Shown piece after piece: positions 49,660-62,039 of a stretch of 64,000 nucleotides of DNA (position 1 is its first letter; every line of letters starts with the position of its first letter). Both the position numbers and the translations under genes were made by a program. This DNA comes from Chinchilla lanigera (lineage: Eukaryota; Chordata; Mammalia; Rodentia; Chinchillidae), in the NCBI RefSeq assembly GCF_000276665.1, contig NW_004955477.1:3965893-4029892 (forward strand), in the 5' to 3' direction. A model generated the notes under the pieces. The model saw nothing but the letters and a program-made list of their open reading frames with translations, was not told the DNA's origin and did no database searches.

Positions 49660-49985
49660 TTTCAAGTGCTAATCCCTGGTATTGATGGGAATTTATTTGG
49701 AAAGAGGGTCTTTATAATTATAATAAAATTCACTATCTTAAGGTGAGATCATTCTGGACTAGGTTGGTCTCTAACTCTAATGATGTATGTCTTTACAAGA
49801 GACAGAAGAGGTGGCACAGAGGAAAGAAGGCCAAGAGGAGATGGACGCAGAACTTGGAGTCACACATCCACAAGTCAAGAATTGGAAGGCCACTGTTGCT
49901 AGGAGAGAAGCTTGGAAGGAGTCAGCCCTACTGACACCTTGACCTTGAACTTCTGGCCTCCAGAATAGTGAGGGAGTACATTTCT
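49660..49985 (+). mobile_element. MLT1-like LTR
   Basis: TTATTTGGAAAGAGGGTCTT, GTGAGATCATTCTGGACTAG, ACACCTTGACCTTGAACTTC and CTGGCCTCCAGAATAGTGAG follow the MLT1 order. Confidence 0.75.
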
Positions 49986-50739
49986 ACTGCTCAAGCCACT
50001 CCATGTGGGGTAATTTGTCAAACTGGTCCCAGGACATTAACCTAGTCACACAGCCGGTCGGTGGCACAGCCAAGATTCTCCAGATGGACCTGATTTCCAA
50101 GCCTGTTTGCTGCCCGTGGCGACACAGGGTGCTCAGCTCCTCTGTTTTGTCACCCAGCATCACGTTTCTGAGGGCACAGCTGACTGTGGATGCCAAGTGC
50201 AGCGCAATTCAGAGCTGCCTGAGGTCAGGTGTCAGCACAACATGGATGCAGTGATGGTGGACAAACAGCCTCTCACGAAACGGGTCTTGAAGGGAGTTTT
50301 GAAGGGCAGGGTGGATGTGAAGATGTAGGGAGCCCAGGGTCCAGGTGAGTGACTTTGTATCAAGGTGTAAGAAAGGGTAGGGGGTACTCCCAGAGAAAGG
50401 GAGGTTGTGGCTCAAGTGCCGGACCTGCGCAGATGGACAGTGTGATCCACAAAGGAAGCTGGGGTGCTGGACCTGGGGTGCAGCACACAGGAGACCAGGC
50501 CCTCCTGCCTTCATCCACTGCTCTCACCCCTTACTTGGGCATTAGGCCTCTGACTGCCTGTGGGCTCTTGCTCATCGTCCCATACGTTCTCATGGAGACT
50601 GAAGTACTGCTTCTTACATACACACCAGACTCCCAGCCTCCACGGCTCTGTGCCCACTGTGCTCTCTCTCCCGAGCCTTTCCTCATGTCCCTCCCAGGAG
50701 GCTGATCAGTCCCCTGCTCCTCGTATTGCAAGTGTGGGT

Positions 50740-51115
50740 GGCCACACCTTCGGCCTCGCTGGATGCAGGGTCAGGCCTGTGCTCTACTCCTTGGTGCACC
50801 CTGCCCCCTACAAAGCCCTTCGGCTATGCTCGGGGCAACTTCTGCTGCAGTGACCTTGCAAGCTGATGCAGGACCTTTCAAGTCCAGGTTACACAACTCT
50901 TCCTTCCGAATGCCCTGCTGCCCCAGTTAGAGATCTTATGCTGAGCTTCCTGTATGGTTTTGTGCACAACTACTTCACATCCCAACATTGCATTCAGATG
51001 AGGTCTGGCTCCTCTACATACTCAGAGGATGTTTTCCTCATTTCGGTTCTCAGCACCACATCAGGACTGGCATGACCAGTAGGTGACCAATGCATGAGTA
51101 AGTGATCAATAAACA
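50740..51115 (+). mobile_element. L2 3'-end fragment
   Basis: CCTTTCAAGTCCAGGTTACA through ATGCATGAGTAAGTGATCAA and TAAACATCTGTGGG resemble L2 3' ends with their terminal AATAAA-type repeat. Diverged. Confidence 0.5.
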
Positions 51116-53204
51116 TCTGTGGGAATATTGTTGAACAAGCACGTGCGTGAATGCAAGACTTAGATGCGTAGGCTACACAGGGAGCTATGGGGGTTTGAGT
51201 GCAGTGGGGACGCTATGATCAAGCGGGAGTTTTGAAACTCCTGGAATGAGCTGAAGGCTGAGCAGGGAGGCATGGAGGCAGGAGGCACAGTGGGAGGCAA
51301 GTCAGAAGTCTGGGGTAAGGATTGGTGGGGGTGGCAGCAGGGAATGGAAAAGGAGAGAGAATGGTGAGGAGGATGACGTGCGGGAGAGCATGCAGGGCCT
51401 GGGTGGCTGGAGGGCTATATCTCAAGCTCCCTAGAAGTCAAGCTCAGGCCCTGGGAGGGCATGGTCCTTGAATGGAAAAGAAGTCAGTAGGGAGCCAGTC
51501 TGCAGACCACTGTAGAGTTTGGACTTAGACATTTCGAGTTTTGAGTACAAGTGGGGCCTTGTGGAGCCATGAGCTTGACCTTGGGTGTCCTTCAAGAGGG
51601 AAAGCAGTGCAGCCTTGGAGTTGGCCGAGACAGGCTCCTGACCCCACTACGCTCCCTGTGTTCACCCAGGATGCCCCAAAACCTCCACAGGAGGAAGGAG
51701 GAGGGAGAAAAAAGCAGAGCAGAGCTGTGGCCAGAGATGCATGACCAGAGCATCGGAACACAGCCAGGGAAGCTGGCCAGACAGAGGGAGCAGACAGCTA
51801 CAAGGACAAAGGTGGTCACTTTATTATTTCTACTTTATGCCAATTTCTTCCTTAATCTGATCAACTTCATATTAAAGAGTTATAAGAAATAGACTGGTTT
51901 GGATCAAAGTTTATTGACCCCTGAGTGAGGGTGAGCAGCACATTATTCCACTGATACTGAAAATCTAAAATGTGTCGGTGTAGGACACAGCAGTGTGGCT
52001 GGTCCTGGTTCCTGCTTTCTCAGAACTTAGGGTCTAGTGGACTGGAAGTGACTGTAGAGACGGACTTTCCAGGGCTTTAGCCCACTTGCCATGGACCATT
52101 TAGGCTGAGCTAAGAACCTGTAGGAACCAAATACATGCCCAGAGCACGTGGGACCTTTGCTGGGAAGGGCGGGAAGCCTGCTGAGCACTGGACACCCTGG
52201 GGATGGGGCTCCTTTCCAGCCCTCCCAGCCCTTGTTGTCTTGTTTTCCTCCTAAGAAGCTGTTCTCCTTTTAGTTTCTCAGCTGAGACTTTAATGTGTCT
52301 ATTCGATTTATTGGTTAAATTATAAATAATAATACTGCATCCATGCAGCACTTATTTTATAATGGTTATTTCTGTCCTGAGGCAAATTACTATTTTCACT
52401 AGAGTAGTTATCTGAGATTCCATAACACTGGTCAATCAGTCCTTTGAAAAATAAATTGATAACTTTTTAAATAGTATAGGGGCAGGAAATATTCCTGCAT
52501 TTTGGATTATATTTGTTTTTATTATGTAAAATTTGATGCTGCAGATGACATGTTGCAGAGTTTAAACCAATGAAAAGTTTTCAAGGAACATGAGAATGTG
52601 TACTTATTCAGGTACAAATAGCCTCCCATCTTGGTGTCTTCATTTAGCTAAGTTTATGAAACAACTTGTGCTGTCTGTCATCCAAGGCCTTCTGCTAGGA
52701 GTTCTAACTCAGGACCTACAAGGAAAGGGTCAGAAATATCCTCTGCCCTAAGGCTCTTAGCAAAGAACAGCAGTCACTGCCCATGGAGTAAGGAAGGACA
52801 GGCACCCAAGACATAATATAGAAAAACATTTATGAAACAACTACTATGCTACAGGGATTGAGCCATGTGAGCAAAGACTTTCTGCGATAGTTCAAGGTTG
52901 ACCTGGACTGAGAGGTGGTTGAGGAGTCTAAGGGGCTCCTGGAGGAGACACAGTTTGATTTGGGCTTTGATGGAAGAGTGGACCTTCCAAAGCCAAAGGG
53001 CAGCTGGGAGCTGTGTGTCCCGGGCAGGATAGCCCGTTGCTGTCAGCATGATACAAGTGTGGGGCATGTTCTGGACTCAGCTGGACAACAGTGCGGCAGG
53101 AATAGGGAGGTTTCCCAATGGGGAAGACAACAGTGAGGCTGAAGAAGAATGTTGGATCCAAACTGAGCAAAAGGAAGAAACACAGAACCGAGTTCAGCCA
53201 GACT

Positions 53205-53325
53205 TGGGTTTAAGGCTGAGTTTTGCCCTTTATGGCTAAGGACCATGGAGAAGATACTTTCGTAGTTTGTTCCTCTGTGTAAGCTGAGGAACATAATTAC
53301 AGGCTCATGGCTTCCATGTGGCATC
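53205..53325 (+). mobile_element. possible MIR fragment
   Basis: GTTCCTCTGTGTAAGCTGAG preceded by a diverged MIR-like core. Weak. Confidence 0.4.
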
Positions 53326-53660
53326 TGGAAGAATATACAAGCACTCTGCACATAGGTGGGAGGGGCTTCTTCCTCTCTCTTGAGGTGCAGTGGGACCAGC
53401 AGGGGGTGAGCAGGCCACAACTGCTGCATCTTGGGATGAGGAACAAGGCGATTGAAATGGCATTCTTGGTGTTTGGAGGTCACAAGAAGGAGCACTCTCA
53501 CTGGCTCTAAGCTGCAGCATGGGAGCCAAGCCATGAGGATGCCAACATTGCCAGCTGCTCATAAAGGGTGACAATGACACTCATCTCTGTCCCCATGAAA
53601 GCAGAGATTGTAACAATGATCAAAGAGTCTGACACGTGTCAGTCATCATTATCACACCAT

Positions 53661-53683
53661 TGAGAGTGTGTGTGTGTGTGTGT
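53661..53683 (+). repeat. (TG)n microsatellite
   Basis: About ten TG units followed by TG-rich degenerate sequence to 53740. Confidence 0.85.
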
Positions 53684-53772
53684 GCACAGTACATGAGTGC
53701 GAACATGTGTGATTGTGTGTATATGTGTAGCCTTGTACTCAGGTGTTGTAGATTCTGATTTAAAAATGAAAT

Positions 53773-53945
53773 AGCAGTTGGGCGTGGTGGTCACACCTGT
53801 AATCTCAGCTAATCATCAGGCTGAGGCAGGAAGATCTGAAGTTTGAGGCCAGCCTTGACTACATAGTGAGATCCTGTCTCAAAATAAAAAATGGCTGGGG
53901 ACACAACTCAATAATAAGTGAGCCTGAGTTCAGTCCCCAGTAACC
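53773..53945 (+). mobile_element. B4-like SINE dimer
   Basis: B1 part (GGGCGTGGTGGTCACACCTG to GAGATCCTGTCTC) followed by an ID part (GGCTGGGGACACAACTCAAT to AGTTCAGTCCCCAGTAACC). Confidence 0.85.
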
Positions 53946-54008
53946 AAAAGAAAGGAAGGAAAGAAAGAAGGGAGGGAGGGAAGAAGGAAGAAAGAAAGGA
54001 AAAAAGAA
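53946..54008 (+). repeat. GGAA/GAAA purine tract at a SINE tail
   Basis: About 60 bp of AAAGGAAGGAAAGAAAG-type sequence directly after the B4 dimer, most simply an expanded A-rich tail. Confidence 0.85.
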
Positions 54009-55732
54009 CTAGTACAACCAAACTCTAGTCCTCAACTCTAGGATGTCATTTCTTTATCCAGCAGTGAAAGTGCAGCTCAAGTTGAACAAAGCACCAGTGG
54101 TTCCTTGAGAAATTAAACTGAATTTCACCCTTTGCCTGCAAGTGATGAGGAAACCTGTGGTTCACACCAAAAACCGGAGCCCACAAAACTCCTTCTTCCA
54201 GAGATCTGAGCAGGAGCTAGAGGCTGGGGCAGAAGAACAAGAAATAGAGAAGAGACAACCGCTTTGCTTGAGGACCCTGGGCTCCAGCTGGGGAGCCAAA
54301 GGGGGTGGGAATGCTACATTTAGAAACCAAATCAGGGCTTAGGAATATGGCTGCTGTGATGCTCCAGCAGGAGCATTCAGGGCTGGATGGCATCTGTCCC
54401 ATTCCAAAGGACATTAAGTGAGTTCCTTTAGGGTGGGACTGGCCTGTCTTCCATCCCTGTGACACGTCCCTCTGTGCACTGTGCTGTGGCGGAGTAAGCA
54501 GTGGCCTTACTCACTAGTAGGCACAAGAGGCAGCAGCAAAGGACAAATGAGAGACCCGGATGAAAAAGAGAGAAGAGAAACAGGAACACGGCACTGAGAC
54601 TGCACTGTGCAGGACTGAGCTTCCGGGGAGACATGGGATATAGAATACAATGAACTCGTGGCCTGAACTTTACATGTGACTCGGACTCATTCCCAAGGAA
54701 GAAGCAGCCCCACCGCTGATCCTATTCCTGTGACCTCTTTTCCTTGCAGTGCTTCGGTCCCCTCGCAAGGAGCCGTTTTCTTCCTCTGCCCCTTTTCCAT
54801 TGGGCTCTTTACATCCCTTCCTTTTCTTTCTCTCTTCAAACCTCTAACGGTGAGGGGTGAATTTCTTGGTCACCTCCCCACTTGTCCATTCCAGCAGAGT
54901 TGTCCTCGCCTGCCCAGCTTCAAGTACGCCTTTTCTGCAGCAGCACAGGATGTCCCTCTCGGCTCTCCCCACTGTGCCCTCTAGCACATGCACTAATGTG
55001 TTCCCCAGGACACTCAAGCCTCCCTTCACCTTTGTGGATCTCAACACGCTTTCAGAGCACACCATACGTGATAGAATTTTTATTCCTATTTTCTTTCTTA
55101 ATGTCTCCCAGACTGGTGCTACCATAGATAAATGTCCTTTTCTCTACTTCCAGCTCCAATCGATTCTTCTGTCAGGAAGCAGTTGATCGAATGTAGCTTT
55201 CTCCTTCTCTGGTCTGATTCTTTACTTGCAAGATTGTAAAGTTGACTGCATAGCTCTGGAATTTCTCTGTTGATGCACGGTCTGCTGCTTTTGTAACAAT
55301 AGCGCACAGATCTTGGAAGCCGAAACCCTCTGGAGCACACAGTGAGGTGTTCCTTAGGCCCACACAGCTGTCCCCAGCAACGTTCCATCTCCCTCGTGGT
55401 GGCTGATGGCACCAGCTAACCAGAAGTTAGTCTCCTGAACTCCTAAAGTCCTAGCTGTGAGAATTTCATGATGTTCCTCTCTGCCAAATTCAGAGTCTAT
55501 GCCAGGAACCAGGGAGGGAACCTCTTCCAGGTGCTGGGGCAGGAGGAGGACACTGAAACTTAGACTCTGTAGCTTGGCTAGGGAGGGTGACCTCACCATG
55601 TGGGAGGGACTGGGGACCCAGACAATTACCTGTGCCTTTGTGGGGATTGAAGAGCTTAGGCAAGTGAAGACAGAAGGACAGTAGGGCAACCTGGATGTAG
55701 GACATTGAGATGAGTAGACCACCAGGTGTTGA

Positions 55733-55801
55733 GGAACTTTTAGTAGCAAAAGTCTACCTTCATGTAATTTTAATTCTACCTAGCTTGAATTAATTTTTTC
55801 T
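55733..55801 (+). repeat. local direct duplication, copy 1
   Basis: GTCTACCTTCATGTAATTTT then AATTCTACCTAGCTTGAATT recurs at 56952-57025 with small changes. Family unknown. Confidence 0.8.
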
Positions 55802-56382
55802 CTGTTTGGATGTCATTCTGAGGATACTTGACCCAGCTGTTACCTAACTTGTTAGTATCACTGCTTCAAAAACTGCTTTACTGAAGGTAAAAAGGAGCTG
55901 TCAGGAGCATCCTGGAGACACCTTTTCTCTTTACCCATCTGGAACTTGGTTTTCTGGTAGAAATTCCCGGAGACTGGCACCAATCTTGGAGAACCCCACT
56001 GATGGACATCCTCAGTGCTAATGATCTGCCATGGCTGGAGAAGGATTATTTGCTCCTGAATGTCTCTGGTTCTCATCTGTCGTTTTACTGGTAAAAGCCC
56101 ACTGCTTTTCTCTGGGGCCTTCACCCTTTCCCTGAGCCTGGCCTGTGGGCTCAAGGCACATCCCCCTCAGCCAGATCAAGCTGCAGACACAGAACTTGTT
56201 AAGCCAGAGCACAGTACCCCCTCCAGCCACTGTGACTGTTTCGGGGACAGGCAGAGACAGTAACAGATACATTCAGAGGATCTTTGGTGACCTTGGAAGA
56301 AAGGGCCTCATTCTCCTGCTTGATTGACATCTGAGACTGTGAACCTAGCATTTCTGGCAGTCTCCTTGACACCAAAATATAA

Positions 56383-56430
56383 TACCCTACCCTACCCTAC
56401 CCTACCCTACCCTACCCTACCCTACCCTAC
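56383..56430 (-). repeat. telomere-like (GGGTA)n array
   Basis: Plus strand (TACCC)n, 48 bases, 9.6 exact units. The G-rich strand is the ADAM12 sense strand. Confidence 0.97.
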
Positions 56431-56454
56431 CATACAGTATACTAGCCATGACTG

Positions 56455-56818
56455 TTATAGACTGAATATTTGTCCCCACACCACCAATCCATATGCTGAA
56501 GTTTTAATCCCAACATGATGGTATTAGAGGGGATCTTGGATGGTGAGTAGGTTTAGATGAGCTCTTGAGGGAGAATCCCAGAAAAGGCTGATAAGAGGAA
56601 GAAGCAGCAAGCTTCCTCTCTCTGTCCATATCAGAAGAAGTCATGTAAGCATACAGCATGACGGTGACCACTCACAAGCCATGAGAAGAGAACTCTGATG
56701 GAAACCTATTTTGTCGGCACCTTGACCTTGGACTTTCAGCCTCTGGTAATGTGAAAAATAAATTTATATTGTTTAAGCCACTTAGTCTGTGATATTTTGT
56801 GGGGTCATCAAGATAAGA
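56455..56818 (+). mobile_element. MLT1-like LTR
   Basis: ACTGAATATTTGTCCCCACA, ATATGCTGAAGTTTTAATCC, CACCTTGACCTTGGACTTTC and AATAAATTTATATTGTTTAA follow the MLT1/MaLR order. Confidence 0.7.
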
Positions 56819-56951
56819 CAGTGTCTGAGAAGGGAAACAATGCTGAAGCAGGAAGAAACAAGAGGCGGGGAGGGAGGGAGTGAGAGGGAGAGAAAATGGA
56901 TTCTGGTTACACCATTTTGTACCCTAGGTCTCGCCGTACCTGAAGCCATCT

Positions 56952-57025
56952 GGACCTTTCAGTAGCAAATGTCTACCTTCATGTTATTTTGCTTTAATTC
57001 TACCTAGCTTGAATTAATTTTTTCT
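56952..57025 (+). repeat. local direct duplication, copy 2
   Basis: Partner of 55733-55801. It has an extra few bases (TTTGC) in the middle and abuts an ID insertion. Confidence 0.8.
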
Positions 57026-57034
57026 TTCCTTTTT

Positions 57035-57134
57035 ATATTTATTTATTTATGGTTTTTTTTCCAGTACCGGGAATTGAACTCATGACCTTGTGCTTGTCAG
57101 GCAGGCACTGTGCCACTGAGCTAAACCCCCAGCC
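57035..57134 (-). mobile_element. ID SINE, inverted, 13-bp duplication
   Basis: T-rich tail, CCAGTACCGGGAATTGAACT to GAGCTAAACCCCCAGCC. TTCTTTCCTTTTT flanks at 57022-57034 and 57135-57147. Confidence 0.93.
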
Positions 57135-57504
57135 TTCTTTCCTTTTTCAATACGCTGACCTTCACATTAAATTGAAGCCTGTAAGTACCCAGCCTGCAAT
57201 AAATGATCTAAAACAAACAGATCCATCTTTCAGGCCCCAGAGAGATACAACATGATAGCATGGGTTTCCCCTTTCCATGTGTGGGTGAGAGAATCACCTT
57301 CAAGCACACTGCACAAAACTCAGGAGCAGGTCACTCTGATCTCCACATGTGTGTGGTCCTCACTGTCATGGCCTTGCCCTTCATGGCCTGGCCTCCCTAA
57401 GGGGCAGTGTAGCTTTGCCCAGAATTAGCTCAGCACACCCACACCTCCCTGACCTGTCCAGGAGGACTAGAGGCTGCCCCAGGAGAATAGTTTTTGTTTG
57501 TCTG

Positions 57505-57705
57505 TTTGGTTGTGATACAGGGGATTAAAACCAGGGCCTTTGCCCTGAGTTATATCCCCAACCCTCCACCCCCTTTTACTCTATGTTTTGAGACAGAGTC
57601 TCACTAAGTTGCTAAATTGGCTCTAAATTGTCTCAAACGTGGGATCTTCTGGCCTCAGCCTCCCAGAGTGCTGGGATTACAGGCATGAGCTGCCACATCC
57701 AGCTT
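57505..57705 (-). mobile_element. B4-like SINE dimer, inverted
   Basis: ID part inverse (GGGATTAAAACCAGGGCC to TATATCCCCAACC) then B1 inverse (GAGACAGAGTCTCACTAAGT to GTGCTGGGATTACAGGCATG). Confidence 0.85.
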
Positions 57706-57764
57706 GAGGCTGAGGGGTTTCGATCGGCTTCTCACTAGAGATAGGCACAGGGCTATGCCTATAG

Positions 57765-57930
57765 GTGACTGCATTATCATCAAAATCATCATGCCGGCTG
57801 GAGACTTTATCTCCATTTTCACTGAGAACTGGGGCTCAGAGAGGTCAGCCACTTGATCACTGCCTCACAGCTAGTTCACTGCATGGCTCTTGAACACTAT
57901 GTGCTGGTCTCAACCTACCCATCTTGAACT
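57765..57930 (-). mobile_element. MIR SINE fragment
   Basis: TTATCTCCATTTTCACTGAG, GGGGCTCAGAGAGGTCAG and TCACAGCTAGTTCACTGC match the inverse MIR core. Confidence 0.65.
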
Positions 57931-58639
57931 TCACCTTCACTGCAGATGCTGCAGGTCTGTCCTCATCCCATCCCCATCTGTCTCCTCCAGGAGCCCAAGC
58001 TCTGGTTTTCCACAAAAACTGGGTCTTTACCTCACAAACTCTTTAATCTTCTAATGAATTCCATCCCCACATCCTTTGCACCAAGCCTTCCCACTGGGAC
58101 TCATGGTCCCTCCTTAGATCCTACCCCAACCAAACCTCTTCCAGAATGTTCTTGGCTTCTCCATCCCAGAGCTGAGACCTGGCCAACCCCTGCAGTCACT
58201 ACCTCCCCATAGCCTCCCAAGATAACTTTGCAGTGTTTAAATGTCCTCCTTTCTATACCTCACTCCTTGAGGATGACCAGCTGTCCTGTTCGCCCCATGA
58301 TCACTTCCAGCCTTTCTCCTCTGAGCATCCAGCATGTGTATAGGAGCTGTGCCTGTGTCGGAGACCCTGCCAGGCCATGGACGCCCCATCTTTCTTGCAG
58401 TCACAGCAACTCGGTGCTCTTGTATATTTTTGCTTACACTCCCTTGGGGAAGTGGCTCTGTGACACAAGCAAAAGTTACAAGAGGCATCTATGTCTCCCA
58501 CCCTCGGAGACGTTGCCACTGCTGTGCAGCCCCCAGCATTCTCCCTGAGAGCACTGCAAAGTCTCCTCACTGAGCTCGTGCTCTGTACACATCCCTCACA
58601 CTCTACTTCCACCTGGCAGCTGGAGCAGCCCTGTGGAAA

Positions 58640-59065
58640 TCTGGGCTCACTGCTTACGTGGCTCCATCATAGTCAGGGGCCACAGGACACCTGCTCTCCC
58701 TCACACCCCACATGATCTGCGTTTATGTGCCCCCACTGACCTCATCTTCCTCCACTGCCTCCCCACCCCGCTCCAGCCACACCAGCCACCTGCTGCTACG
58801 TGCCGAGCCTGTGTGCACACTACTCCCTTGGCCTGAAGGAAGCTTCCTGCTGATGGCTCAGCGTAGGTCTCACTTCCATCCAAAGCTCTCTGACCTCCTC
58901 TGGTGTTTCCTGTCCCGCACCTCAGCTTCCTCCCTTTCCTGGTCCTTCCGGTTGCACATGTGCTGTCTGTTCTTTGCTACCTCCTAGAATGTACTCCTGG
59001 AGGGACGCCTTATGTTCACTGCTGAATCCCCAAGACCTAGAGAGTGCTGGCACCAGAGATGTGCC
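58640..59065 (+). mobile_element. L2 3'-end fragment
   Basis: CTTGGCCTGAAGGAAGCTTC, AAGCTCTCTGACCTCCTCTG, TTCACTGCTGAATCCCCAAG and GAGAGTGCTGGCACC follow L2 3'-end order. Similar pyrimidine-rich sequence extends upstream to about 57950. Confidence 0.7.
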
Positions 59066-60863
59066 CAAAGGAGCTTTACGAAATAAAACAGAAACTGGAG
59101 AGAAACAAACTCAAACAAGGCATCTCCTTCACTTCTCAGAGTAGCCGACATGTTAAAGTTCAACAGATATTAGAAATGCTTTCTAAAAGCAATGCTGTGT
59201 GCAGATATGTGTGCTGTATTTATGCAATGATTTTGGTCTATATCTACTGACGCAGAGAGGTAGATGGGATTAGGTAACAAAATCAAGATGAAAAGTGTGT
59301 GGTCTGTGTATGGTCTGACTACTCCTATAACAACAGATGAACGCGTGCTCCAATTCCTGACTGTTTCCCATGCCTGGAATGAGAGGTAGGAGGTGCATAC
59401 TCCAGTTTGTTGCCATTTTTGCCATGTGGGGTTGGAGTAGGGTGAAGCAGTGAGGGGAACAATTCTGTGTATATATTCCTAGATTGCAACAGTAAGTAAA
59501 TCAGATATAAGTGGAGCTCGCATTCTCTGCCTCTCTGCCGGCTAGACAGGAAGCCAAGGTAGTCTTTGAAGAACAAAGTGGCAGGACTGTGCTTGGTAAC
59601 AGTAAAAGTGCTCACATCCTCCTTACCATGTTTCCTCTCCTTCCTTAACCTCCTCTGCGGAATTCCCAGCAGACAGACTGCCAGGGTCATGTAGTGAGCA
59701 AAGCACTGGGTCCACCTAAGGAAACCCGGAAATCACTTACGTATACATCCGGTGGGAATGAGGAGATAGTGTGGCACATCTGTGAAATGGGGGGCTTTAT
59801 AGCTATTAAAAGAATGCACAGCCCCTCATGAACCGAAGAGGATGCTGCACAGAAGGCAAATCTCAGCATGAGACAGAGAAGATGTCATATTGTGTGTGTT
59901 GTGTAGTGCACCTGTGTTGCGCTGTATGTGTGATTGCATCATTGGAGGTATGCACAGTGAGGCTGTGTTATTTTGTTTTGTGAATGTGTTACAACATGTA
60001 TTATGTGTTTCCATTCACCACAATCCCACACAGAACTCACAAGGGCATTATACTTACTACTGACATACAGAGTGCAATCTTGCTTTTTAACCCCAACTGG
60101 AACTTTCTTCTAGCTCTTTCTCTCTCTTTCCTCCTGATCCATGAGCCCAAACCACCCAAGACTGTGAGGATACAAGCTGTTAGCTCACAAACTCAATAGA
60201 CAACCTGAGTTAAAAGGCTGAAGCAGCTGGAAATTTGTCAGACAAATGGTTTTCCGAGGGAGCGTAGAAGAGCCGGCTGATGACTAAAAACTGTGATTTG
60301 GAGGGAAGAGGGCTGTGAGGAAAGCCTAAGGTTGTTGTCCAGCAACAAAAGGTAATTGTTTCTTGCACTGTGCCCATAGCATTGCATAGCACAGCACAGC
60401 AGCAAACCCCTACCAACGCATGCTTATATCCAACTCACCTTGGATGCTGTTAAATTAATTCCTTTATTTGTTTTCTAATAAGAGGAGGCCCTTTTAAGCT
60501 TTTATTAAGCCAGCAGCTGCAACATTAATATGTACCATCCTATCCTTTTTAACGGAGAGTTATTAAGCTTCCCAGGCATAGAAATGGAAGATAATTCCCA
60601 CAACACTGGGTTCTGAAACTCAGGCCCAGCAGGCCTGAGAGAGGCCTTCAAAGAGGAGCAGTGGAGAGAAGATAAGATCTTGGGTAAGCCATGTTATTGC
60701 CAGTAGTCAAGCAAGGTCCTCCCCTATTTTACCTTGGTCAAGGGGCAACAGTGCTTTGAGCCTCATTAGTCCCCCCGAGTGCTTTAGAGTGAGTAGGAAA
60801 AGACAGAGGTAGTATGTGGTTTATGTGCTTAGGACCAAAGCTGCCATGGTCATGGCCACTTAC

Positions 60864-60940
60864 CTGAGACCAGAACAGGTGCTGAGACTGACCATTGAAC
60901 TATCATATCCTTGCACATGTCCGTGGTAGTAACAATGACC
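60864..60940 (-). CDS. ADAM12: ADAM12 exon ~5 (prodomain)
   Basis: This 77-bp exon encodes 25 codons plus two bases. The peptide begins GHCYYHGHVQGYD and ends SLSTCSGL, with the last Arg codon split into the next exon. It belongs to the reprolysin-type prodomain, which keeps the enzyme latent and assists folding in the secretory pathway. On the minus strand the acceptor is a pyrimidine run ending CCTTTTAG just before GGTCAT. The donor is CTCAG followed by GTAAGTG, close to consensus. It enters in phase 0 and leaves in phase 2. The stretch VQGYDSSMVS differs from the VRGYSDSAVS I recall for human, so this part appears variable. The exon is too short to stand out as an ORF; the protein match identified it. 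Confidence 0.93.
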
Positions 60941-62039
60941 CTAAAAGGGATAACAGAAAGGACCAGTTCAGTAATAATATCTTCTTGCCTACTTATAATA
61001 AGCCAATTGTTTCCAATTTTTCCATTTGTTTTTAGCCATAGAATTTTCTTTTGCATGAAATATTACATGAAGAGCCTTACTAGTTAACGCTAAGCCTGAT
61101 GTGACCTAGCCAGGATCTACGGTCAGAATGTCTGATTTGCTCAGTGATCATCGATAGGGTTTTAAAATGCATCAGTTCCATTCCTGCCTCTCTGACATCC
61201 ACCGGGAAAGCCCTGGTGCAGAGTGTTTTACAAAATCCAGCAGCAGAACAAATCATGTTGACAATGCCATTTTACCCTCATGTGCACTGCCTTGGGTAAT
61301 GAGATGAGGAACTGTATGGGGTATTTAAGCACACTGAGAAATGTAATAAAACAAGGCCTGAGTCTATGGCTTATGGAAACATAAAAAGCAGATGAGACGA
61401 AAGGGGAGTGGATAGAAAGAGGGACCTCACTGAATTACCAGTCGAGGGCAGAAAGCCTGCCTCAGCAGGAAGGCAAAATAGGAAGGTCTTCTAAATCAAA
61501 GACAAAAATTCCTGTGTGACATGCCTGCAACCTTCTATTCTTTAACAATGTCACTGCTTGCAAAAAGAAACCACAGCACGACGCTTCCTTACTGAAGATG
61601 GATATCTGTCCAGACTCAAAGGTAATTTTACTGTTGCACAGAGGTTGTGCTGTAGCCCCAGTTAAGTAGCTGACTGGCAAGAAATGGCTGAGCATGAGCA
61701 GCACGCCTCTTTCAGGTCCTCTGAATGCCAGTTGCATTAGGGTCCCCACAGAGAAGGGACGAAGTGGACACTCAGATTCAGCCTGTCTTCGCTCTTACTG
61801 TCTCATGACAACAGCAATTCACTTTTTCCAGGGCAAGGCTCAGCATTCAGTGGTGCTGCCCAATGAGACCACATTGATTTTGCTAAGAAAAAGGGCCAGA
61901 TGGGTTTGAGTGACAGAGATCAGCTAACACCAGGAGAAAGGAGTTAGAGTGACTTCACTGTTACAAAGTGGAGGACAATCTGCTGGGATCATTTGGAAAG
62001 TAATGAAAGAAAGGAGAGAGGAAGGCTTTAGGGACATTT

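Larger units (their letters stand above)
44573..60863. other. ADAM12 intron ~5 (16.3 kb)
   Basis: Repeat-rich intron. It holds two minus-strand ID SINEs, two B4-like dimers, MaLR/MLT1-like LTRs, L2 and MIR copies, an old L1 piece, a (TG)n tract, a GGAA-type purine tract and a telomere-like (ACCCT)n array. The stretches 46390-47030, 47480-49340 and 52100-52840 show nothing I can name. No other gene is supported. Confidence 0.75.
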
